Origin: Thermoplasmata archaeon
GTDB lineage: Archaea > Thermoplasmatota > Penumbrarchaeia > Penumbrarchaeales > EX4484-36
Reading direction: 5' to 3'
Length of the DNA stretch: 15,894 nucleotides
Assembly (NCBI GenBank): GCA_021160765.1
Contig: JAGHBW010000105.1
Location: forward strand, 1 to 15,894
Both the position numbers and the translations under genes were made by a program. The notes under the pieces are model-generated. The model saw only the letters and a program-made list of their open reading frames with translations, was not told where the DNA came from and made no database searches. How positions within the stretch are numbered: the stretch's first letter is position 1; every line of letters begins with the position of its first letter. This document shows, piece after piece, positions 1-5,798 of the stretch.

Positions 1-977
1 TGATTATATTCATAGCCATGGTGCTCGTCGCCGCCGTCGCCGCCTCACTGCTCATATCCACCGCTGGCAGCCTTAACCAGCAAGCACAGGAAACTGGAAG
101 ATTGGCTAAACAGGAGGTCTCCTCTGGATTCGTTGTAATAGAAACCCTGGGTGTGGTAGATAGAGCACACACTTTGATTGATTGGGATCAATCTGATAAT
201 GACGGTCTTGCATTCTATTCTAATAAGGTTGGACCTGCCGGGAATTCAACAAGTATTGTATTAACCACTGGAGGCTCTTTAAGCGTCAGCGTTTCATCCA
301 ATACCATTACAATAACCTATGTGTCAGGTACAACTACCGCTGCTCAAGTGGTAAGTGCCGTGAATAGCGATTCGGATGCAAGTGCCCTCGTAGAAGCGTA
401 TTATGAGGGGGATGGAACTGGAACAGTTTCCGCAACAGGGACCTATAATCTTCACGGCGGCAGTGATGCCATATCTGACATATTCCTCAAGCTCCGCTTA
501 AATGCAGGGTCACCAAAGATAGACATGGATAACGTAGTCATAGAGGTAATGAGCGAGAACTTTGAGGCTTCTCTTGAATACGAGGATGATGACTCAGATA
601 CCTACATGGACTATGCAGATGATGACAGCTATACAATAGAAACCCCTGCTCTTGATGCGGATTATGACTATGCCCCTAGTAATAATGGTGCACAGGATGC
701 TAGCGGTTACTTTGACGGAGGCTCTGGTGCCTCCGCAAATGGAGGCGTGATAAGAGATCCTGAAGGGCTCTTCGGTGATGCTTCTAGTTCCAGTGGAGCT
801 CATATTGTCTCCCAGGGAACGGTAATTATGGTGCACATAAACGTCACTGCAATTTACAGCTCTGGGCTCTCCCCGCAGGACACACTCTATATAAAGATCA
901 TACCGAAACACGGGGCACCAACGTATGAAGAGATTACAGTGCCCGAATCTCTGGTGACCACCTTTGTGAACTTCTAA
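1..977 (+). CDS. arlB: Archaellin (archaeal flagellin) with inserted domain, 5' end cut by window edge
   Basis: Filament subunit of the archaellum, assembled outside the cell. The frame is open from the first base; codons before the first visible Met (18) read IIFIA, the standard start of the archaellin hydrophobic helix, so the signal peptide and true start lie left of the window. Numbering from Met at 18: the hydrophobic helix runs on through residue 19, followed by the conserved QQAQETGR segment (21-28) and SSGF (35-38). The conserved core resumes at DIFLKLRLNAGSPKIDMDNVVIEV (154-177). Between them, residues about 57-149 form an extra beta-rich module with features such as AGN (74-76), a Ser/Val/Thr strand region (85-104), TTAAQVVSAVN (106-116), ASALV (121-125) and GDGTG (131-135). 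The neighbouring archaellin lacks it. A second insertion, 187-218, is rich in Asp and Tyr. The conserved INVTA-like strand lies near the C-terminus. The archaellin identity is secure; the role of the insert is unknown. Confidence 0.95.
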   Translation, partial: IIFIAMVLVAAVAASLLISTAGSLNQQAQETGRLAKQEVSSGFVVIETLGVVDRAHTLIDWDQSDNDGLAFYSNKVGPAGNSTSIVLTTGGSLSVSVSSNTITITYVSGTTTAAQVVSAVNSDSDASALVEAYYEGDGTGTVSATGTYNLHGGSDAISDIFLKLRLNAGSPKIDMDNVVIEVMSENFEASLEYEDDDSDTYMDYADDDSYTIETPALDADYDYAPSNNGAQDASGYFDGGSGASANGGVIRDPEGLFGDASSSSGAHIVSQGTVIMVHINVTAIYSSGLSPQDTLYIKIIPKHGAPTYEEITVPESLVTTFVNF

Positions 978-1062
978 TGGTGCCTCCAGGGCCGGTTCAC
1001 CGCCTGGCATGGATTTGCAGAGAGGTTAGAGGGATATAGTGTAGAACAAGGGGATCGCATGT

Positions 1063-1686
1063 ATGCGCCGTGTGGATATTGAGAGAGGGTCTAGGAGCCC
1101 CCGGGGGAAGGGGGGGGAGATGGGGATAAGCTCCATGGTGATCTTCATCGCCATGATCCTCTCCGCCTCCGTGGCGGCTGCCCTCCTCATATCCACAATG
1201 GGTGAACTGCAGCAACAGGCCCAGCAAACCGGAGAGGATGTGATGTGGCAGATATCCACAGGCCTTACAGTCGTCTCTGCCACAGGAGACAGAGACCCTG
1301 AGAATACTGGCACCCTGTCCGACAACATAGAATACCTCTATATCCGGGTGAGAACCATGGCAGGTTCCAATCCCATAAAAATGGATAACGTGGTGATTGG
1401 ACTAGCCACAGAAGACACAAATGTAGACCTCACCTTCGGTAGCGATGCAACTGCCACAACATACAGTGCATCACCAACACGGGATCCAGACGATTCCTGG
1501 AGCGATGGCCATGTGGTTAATTCCGGGGATCTAATTGAAATCAGTATAAACCTCTCCGCTGTGGGCTCTCCTCTGCCACCGTCCACCACGGTGGTGTTGA
1601 GTTTCGTTCCACTCAAAGGAATGACATGGAGTTGCCAGATAGTGACGCCATCAGTGTACATGGGCCGCTATGTAAACCTCAAATAA
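1063..1686 (+). CDS. arlB: Second archaellin (archaeal flagellin), 207 aa
   Basis: Minor or alternative filament subunit. The N-terminus is a class III (type IV pilin-like) signal: a basic leader of 18 residues ending KGG, then EMGISSMVIFIAM and a hydrophobic helix to about residue 45. By alignment with known archaellins the prepilin peptidase would cut after Gly18. The helix continues through LQQQAQQTGEDV (49-60), then VVSATGD (70-76), the conserved MDNVVIG (107-113), DPDDSW (141-146) and ISINLSA (160-166) typical of the outer beta domain. Length is normal for an archaellin. ATG 1063 is preceded by AAGGGGAT at 1048-1055; no better in-frame start exists. It lies 85 bp after the first archaellin, so co-transcription is likely; a weak GATATAG at 1033-1039 is a poor promoter candidate. 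It has one Cys near the C-terminus (191) and one sequon (N163). Confidence 0.95.
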   Translation: MRRVDIERGSRSPRGKGGEMGISSMVIFIAMILSASVAAALLISTMGELQQQAQQTGEDVMWQISTGLTVVSATGDRDPENTGTLSDNIEYLYIRVRTMAGSNPIKMDNVVIGLATEDTNVDLTFGSDATATTYSASPTRDPDDSWSDGHVVNSGDLIEISINLSAVGSPLPPSTTVVLSFVPLKGMTWSCQIVTPSVYMGRYVNLK

Positions 1687-1698
1687 AGGGGGTATAAG

Positions 1699-2799
1699 AT
1701 GGGAAAGATTCGTCTTAAAATAAAGAAAAAAGGGAGAAAGGAGGAGAAGAAAAAGAGAAAAGGGAAAAAAGCGGCCCGGGGAGAGGAGGAACTAGCAGAT
1801 ATAGGCTTTGACTTCAGCGATATAGAGGGTCTCATAAAGGACATCCCTCCCGAGGGTAGGAGGGGGATAGAAATAGAGGAAGGAGGGAGAGTACCGGAGG
1901 GGGAGATTGACACACGGCTTAGGGGAGTGGAGGAGAAATTAGGGAGGATGGAGACAGAGATATCATCTACAAAAAGCAGCCTTGAGGCCCTGAGTGAAAA
2001 GATTACAGAGATAGAGGCGAACATCAGAAAACTGCTAGATATATACGAATTGGTCATAAAAGAGATCAATCCATTTGTGGAACCCGGAACAAAAAAAGGG
2101 TGGGACGCAACTCAACATGAAGAGGAGAAGCTCCCCCTGGAGGACCTTGAGGAATTTGACCTCTCAGATATAGACCTGGTAACACCAGATGGGAAGAGAG
2201 AGAAACTGAGAAGAGGCACCGGAGAGGAAGAGAGGGAGAGAAGGGGGAGGGAGGCACCGTATGAAGCGGCTCCAAAAGAGTTCGAAGAGATAGAACCCGA
2301 ACCTCCCTCCCCCAAGGAAGAATGGAGGCATCACATGGAGAAGGAAGACCTTATGAAGCGGTTAAAGTCTGGCCAACCGATCCTATCGCATCTTCCCACA
2401 GACTACAGAACGATGATCCTGGTGTTTCGCTGGATAGAATTCCTCTTTGAACGGGTGACCAGAGACAAGATAGGAATGCTCCTTGAATACTACAAAGATG
2501 TAGGATGGATCAGCGACGAGGTCAAATCCAAGGTTATGGCATTCGCCAGGGGTGAGATTCAGGATGTAACAAAGTACGAACCCACAGATGGAGAGCCAGG
2601 ACCCGAACTATTTGACAAAGGTGGAACTGCGTTGTACAAGAAAGTGAGCGACTGGAGGCTCTCAGCAGACGACCACCTTAAGTCGCTCCTCTTCATACTA
2701 AAGATTGCAGGGATTGAGGTCAACAAGGACATATTCAACGCAATTGAGCAGGAGATAAAGATGTTTAAGCAGAATCTGGAGGAGTACTATGGGGTATAG
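1699..2799 (+). CDS. arlCDE: Archaellum switch/cytoplasmic ring protein, ArlC-ArlD/E fusion (FlaC/D/E)
   Basis: Cytosolic component thought to ring the ArlHIJ motor and receive the chemotaxis signal via CheF. The N-terminus (1-30) is very Lys/Arg-rich. A FlaC-type segment follows at about 70-128: a predicted coiled coil ending KLLDIYELVIKEINPFV (111-127), the FlaC hallmark. A charged linker (135-215) leads to a FlaD/E domain at about 226-290 with LSHLPTDYRTMILVFRWIEF (229-248), ERVTRD and LLEYYKDVGWIS (261-272). A last segment, LSADDHLKSLLFILKIAG (321-338), resembles the end of haloarchaeal-type ArlCE proteins. In many methanogens C, D and E are separate genes; here they are one chain of 366 aa. 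ATG 1699 follows AGGGGG (1687-1692), 12 bp after the archaellin stop. The 3' end overlaps arlF by 11 bp. Confidence 0.9.
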   Translation: MGKIRLKIKKKGRKEEKKKRKGKKAARGEEELADIGFDFSDIEGLIKDIPPEGRRGIEIEEGGRVPEGEIDTRLRGVEEKLGRMETEISSTKSSLEALSEKITEIEANIRKLLDIYELVIKEINPFVEPGTKKGWDATQHEEEKLPLEDLEEFDLSDIDLVTPDGKREKLRRGTGEEERERRGREAPYEAAPKEFEEIEPEPPSPKEEWRHHMEKEDLMKRLKSGQPILSHLPTDYRTMILVFRWIEFLFERVTRDKIGMLLEYYKDVGWISDEVKSKVMAFARGEIQDVTKYEPTDGEPGPELFDKGGTALYKKVSDWRLSADDHLKSLLFILKIAGIEVNKDIFNAIEQEIKMFKQNLEEYYGV

Positions 2800-3985
2800 T
2801 CTTACCCTTACCTCCGCCATTATTTTTTCTTTTTTTCTCTTTTCTTTTTATGTGATATACGGGAGTATAAGCGAAATTAATGATATGTTGTCTACGGCAA
2901 GAGATTACGATAACGAGAGGGACCTTCGTGAGAAAAATACCATTATTGATCTAGAAAAGGTTGGTTTTGACGGTTTAAACCTCACACTAACCTTTGAAAA
3001 TTCTGGTACAACGTCAGTTAAGTTGCAGTACTTAACCTTCCTTTTGGATGGAGAGGTTGTAGAGGAGAGGAACATATCTACAGATGCTGAGAATGGCTGG
3101 AGGACCATATGGCATACCACAAAGGAAGTAAAGGCTACGTTGTATAATCTAACGAGCGGTGTGTCTTCAGAGGGGGGAGAGGTCACCTTTATAAAAACAC
3201 CTCCGGTGACCGCAGAGGGGAAAACCCGTCTTGCGGGAGGTGATTACATTTATTCCCTGATAATAAACCAATCAAATCCTGCTGTAATTATCTCAACCAC
3301 TGATGGAGAGATCGTTGGATTTGTACCTTCCTCACAACTCACAAACCCCACCGACATCTGTACCCTGGGGGATGATTTCCTCGTTCTTCAGAACTCCTCA
3401 CGAATTGATCGTTTCTCTGCAACAGGTTATCTTTTAGAGGAGAGTTTTATCTCCTCCCTTACTTCTGCTGATAGAATGTGCACCTCGGAGAATTTCATCT
3501 TCACGTTCCACAGCAACGGCACAGTATATAGGTTTACATCCGATGGAGGTAATAAGACGCAAATCTATACAATTAACAGTTCATTCAGTCTTTTAGATGT
3601 ATACGCTGGGCGTGAACTTCACCTTCTTCTAACCTCCAATTCCTATTATTACATATATAACCTCAGTCTTGGTGGTACTGTACTGGGAACGTGGAACATC
3701 TCAAAGGTGTTGAGCGGCGCTCCTCTGTCATTTTCCTATTTTGTACCGGCTGAACAGCTAGTGCTCCTACTTTCAAATTCTACTGGGGTTAGGGAGGTGT
3801 ATTATCTTGATAGTGGAACTCTCTCAAGATTGAATTGCACCTTAACACGAGATCCGGATGAGATTCTAGTGTGGGATGGAATCTACATAACGGATTCAAC
3901 AGTACACACTCTAATGAAACTAAAACTTGGGTTGGACATACGAATAGTAACAGGAGATGGATGGAGTGGCGAATGGGAAATTTAG
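2789..3985 (+). CDS. arlF: Archaellum stator protein ArlF with large beta-propeller-like C-terminal extension
   Basis: ArlF is a membrane-anchored stator protein whose beta-sandwich domain sits outside the membrane and, in studied archaea, binds the S-layer. Here residues 5-25 form one membrane helix, followed by a short linker and the ArlF-type beta domain (about 50-138; LTLTFENSG at 65-73, then FLLDGEVV). The family is usually well under 200 aa, but this protein is 398 aa. Residues about 145-398 are additional: roughly six repeating beta-rich units of 30-40 residues, with hydrophobic/aromatic strands separated by turns such as TTDGE, SATGY, SNGTVY, TSNSYY and DSGT, which reads as a beta-propeller. 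There are 12 NxS/T sequons, nine in the extension. ATG 2789 has GGAGG upstream and overlaps the previous stop, suggesting coupled translation. Order arlC/D/E-F-G-H supports the call. The propeller fold is inference from pattern. Confidence 0.85.
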   Translation: MGYSLTLTSAIIFSFFLFSFYVIYGSISEINDMLSTARDYDNERDLREKNTIIDLEKVGFDGLNLTLTFENSGTTSVKLQYLTFLLDGEVVEERNISTDAENGWRTIWHTTKEVKATLYNLTSGVSSEGGEVTFIKTPPVTAEGKTRLAGGDYIYSLIINQSNPAVIISTTDGEIVGFVPSSQLTNPTDICTLGDDFLVLQNSSRIDRFSATGYLLEESFISSLTSADRMCTSENFIFTFHSNGTVYRFTSDGGNKTQIYTINSSFSLLDVYAGRELHLLLTSNSYYYIYNLSLGGTVLGTWNISKVLSGAPLSFSYFVPAEQLVLLLSNSTGVREVYYLDSGTLSRLNCTLTRDPDEILVWDGIYITDSTVHTLMKLKLGLDIRIVTGDGWSGEWEI

Positions 3986-3990
3986 GAGGT
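3985..3990 (+). promoter_or_regulatory. Ribosome binding site that decides the arlG start
   Basis: GGAGGT overlaps the last base of the arlF stop codon. It lies 7 nt before TTG 3998 but directly abuts or overlaps GTG 3989 and GTG 3992, which favours the TTG start. Confidence 0.6.
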
Positions 3991-3997
3991 GGTGAAT

Positions 3998-4444
3998 TTG
4001 GGTTTCTCATTATCTACATCACACATGATCTTCTTCATCGGTGCTCTGATCGTGGCCTCCTCGGTGATGGCCATAATGGTTAACGTCATACTGACAGTAT
4101 CCACCAACATGGAGAATAGGGGTGAGGATCTCTCATTAAGACTGGAGACCGATGTGACCATAATAAATGATCCAGACAACATGGCCACTGATCCACTGAT
4201 CGTATACGTGAAGAACACAGGTAGGGTGAAATTGGAGGCCACCTTAGATGTATTTGTAGACAACGAATACATGACCAACGTCACCTTCACACAATTGGAC
4301 AACAACTCTGATTTATGGCAACCAGGAGAAGTATTGAAGGTCACTATATATGATGTGACCCTGAATGCTGGTGAGCATACAGTCGTTGTGGCTACGACCA
4401 ATGGAATAACGGATAGATTCACGTTCATAATACAGGAGGGTTGA
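3998..4444 (+). CDS. arlG: Archaellum stator protein ArlG (FlaG), 148 aa
   Basis: Partner of ArlF; in studied systems ArlG forms a filament in the pseudoperiplasm that links the motor to ArlF. It has one N-terminal membrane helix (about 10-32 from the chosen start) and a beta-sandwich with the conserved YVKNTG motif, then VDNEYMTNVTF and WQPGEVLKVTIYD. Length is typical. Start choice: the frame is open from GTG 3989 and GTG 3992, but these overlap the Shine-Dalgarno GGAGGT (3985-3990). TTG 3998 sits 7 nt downstream of it and gives MGFSLSTSHMIFF, closely matching the ArlF N-terminus MGYSLTLTSAIIF. I therefore prefer TTG 3998; an annotator might use 3989. It lies immediately after arlF and 1 bp before arlH. 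Confidence 0.88.
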   Translation: MGFSLSTSHMIFFIGALIVASSVMAIMVNVILTVSTNMENRGEDLSLRLETDVTIINDPDNMATDPLIVYVKNTGRVKLEATLDVFVDNEYMTNVTFTQLDNNSDLWQPGEVLKVTIYDVTLNAGEHTVVVATTNGITDRFTFIIQEG

Positions 4445-4445
4445 T

Positions 4446-5150
4446 ATGGAGGAGAAAGGCTACCGATTTGACCTAGAAAGGGATGAACTCCATAACTATT
4501 TAGGCGGATATCTCCCCAAAGGGGCAATTATATACATTGAAGGCCCGTATTCTTCCGGGAAATCCGTGCTCTGTCAGAGGTTCACGTATGGTCTTCTCAC
4601 TCATTCTCATTCGGTTACTTATATATCCACAGAGTTAACCGTCAGAGAGTTTATAAATCAGATGTATTCACTGGATTTTCCTATAGCTACCCCTCTCCTT
4701 CAGGGATCGCTTCTTTATATCCCAGTATACCCACTTATATATCGTCTACGTTCTAGAACTGATTTTTTTCAGAAACTGCTAACAGCACACCATCTCTATC
4801 AACGTGATGTTATTTTCCTGGACACTTTCTCTTCCCTTGTTGAAAATTCGCTCAAGGCAAAAGAAGGGACGATAAAATACCTTTCCTTCTTAAAAAAACT
4901 GGCAGCCCTTGGAAAGACGATAATACTCACCGCGGACAGAGATGAGATAAGCAATCCCACACTCCTTGATCCCTTCAAATCGTCAAGTACAGTCTATCTC
5001 ACCTTAACTGTCAAAGAGATTGGAGGCTCCATCACAAAGATAATCAAGATTAACCGATATAGCACCGCCGAAAACCCCATAGAAGACTCAGTTGGTTTCA
5101 AGGTTTCACCAGGGGTTGGAATAATAATAGAGATCACCGCAGTAGGATAA
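4446..5150 (+). CDS. arlH: Archaellum motor ATP-binding protein ArlH (FlaH), RecA/KaiC-like
   Basis: Cytosolic RecA-fold protein that binds ATP and docks as a ring on the ArlI ATPase, regulating assembly and rotation. The Walker A is GPYSSGKS at residues 33-40; ISTE follows at 60-63, continuing into ELTVREFINQMYSL, a typical ArlH stretch. Walker B is VIFLD at 122-126. The 234 aa length is normal for ArlH. ATG 4446 follows GGAGGG (4435-4440) with 5 nt spacing, and only 1 bp separates it from the arlG stop, so the genes are co-transcribed. In most archaea arlI follows directly. Here the gene is instead followed, 15 bp on, by the convergent 3' end of cheC, and arlI lies 7 kb away. Confidence 0.95.
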   Translation: MEEKGYRFDLERDELHNYLGGYLPKGAIIYIEGPYSSGKSVLCQRFTYGLLTHSHSVTYISTELTVREFINQMYSLDFPIATPLLQGSLLYIPVYPLIYRLRSRTDFFQKLLTAHHLYQRDVIFLDTFSSLVENSLKAKEGTIKYLSFLKKLAALGKTIILTADRDEISNPTLLDPFKSSSTVYLTLTVKEIGGSITKIIKINRYSTAENPIEDSVGFKVSPGVGIIIEITAVG

Positions 5151-5165
5151 TTAACCATCTGCTAT

Positions 5166-5786
5166 TTAAACGCTGAAATTTCCATTTACCCTTAATTTTT
5201 TTATTAACTCTGTAAGAGCAGTACCCCGGGGGAACATTACAAAGTGAAAATGCATTTTTTCACCACCCCGGTAAAATTCATTCTCCAAATAAAGGAGCTT
5301 TTCACTTATCCTCGGAAATTCGTTTTTGATCTTTCTGAATATTCTCATAGGTTCATCTATTTCAAAGTATGGGACAGATGGCATTACTGGCTCGTTAAAG
5401 AAGTTGGATACGGCATCAGAATAAGCGCATACCAGTATATTTCCTATTTCTCTCATCCCGGAGTTTACAATTTCTCTCTCCATATCTTCCAGACCCCTAC
5501 CTAGCATGTTTCGCAACATATGTTCTATATCCTCCACAGGTAAAAGAAAAAGGGCTACAATGTCTGGCCCTCTTTGAAAATCAAAATACAGGCCTACCAT
5601 AGGGTGATCGCTACAAAAATTTTTACAAAACTCCCCTGCGTAAAAGAGTCGCAGATGCGACCTTTTTGAGGACACCTTCTCACCCGTCAGTTCGGATATT
5701 GCTCCAGCTACGTTTCTAGCTATTATCCTCCCCAGGTCCCGGAAGACGTTTATCAAACTCTCTTGCACATCTTCCGATGTTTCCAT
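5166..5786 (-). CDS. cheC: CheC-family CheY-P phosphatase, one intact active site
   Basis: Probably dephosphorylates phospho-CheY. CheC proteins carry two pseudosymmetric copies of the signature (D/S)-x3-E-x2-N-x22-P. The second copy is intact here: S109, E113, N116 and P139 in SGMREIGNIL and MPSVP. The first (residues 10-34, VFRDLGRIIARNVAGAISEL) keeps the helix pattern but has Asp17 and Arg20 in place of Glu and Asn and no matching Pro, so that site looks inactive. 206 aa is the usual CheC length. ATG 5784-5786 is preceded on its strand by GGAGTGAT. The gene starts 12 bp after the cheA stop and is the last of the cheF-cheY-cheA-cheC operon. CheD, its usual partner, is not in the window. CheX is an alternative call, but the N-terminal half-repeat and length favour CheC. 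Confidence 0.85.
   Translation of the reverse strand: METSEDVQESLINVFRDLGRIIARNVAGAISELTGEKVSSKRSHLRLFYAGEFCKNFCSDHPMVGLYFDFQRGPDIVALFLLPVEDIEHMLRNMLGRGLEDMEREIVNSGMREIGNILVCAYSDAVSNFFNEPVMPSVPYFEIDEPMRIFRKIKNEFPRISEKLLYLENEFYRGGEKMHFHFVMFPRGTALTELIKKLRVNGNFSV
5196..5202 (+). terminator. Possible T-run terminator for the arlB-arlH operon
   Basis: A run of seven T on the plus strand, 46 bp after the arlH stop and inside the 3' end of the convergent cheC. Archaeal RNA polymerase commonly stops at such runs. I see no stem before it. Confidence 0.3.
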
Positions 5787-5798
5787 TCTATCACTCCA

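Noticed and set aside
986..1007. CCAGG/CCTGG hairpin between the two archaellin genes
   Set aside because: Only a 5-bp stem with a 12-nt loop and no T-run; too weak to call a terminator.
594..1010. Long minus-strand open frame opposite the first archaellin
   Set aside because: It lies entirely across a clear archaellin gene, has no recognisable domain and no ribosome site; it is a shadow of the Asp/Tyr-rich coding region.
1668..2315. Ser/Pro-rich minus-strand open frames opposite arlC/D/E
   Set aside because: Their composition simply mirrors the Glu/Lys/Arg-rich codons of the real gene.
3871..4083. Plus-strand open frame bridging arlF and arlG
   Set aside because: It overlaps both real genes in another frame, and the ribosome site at 3985 serves arlG.
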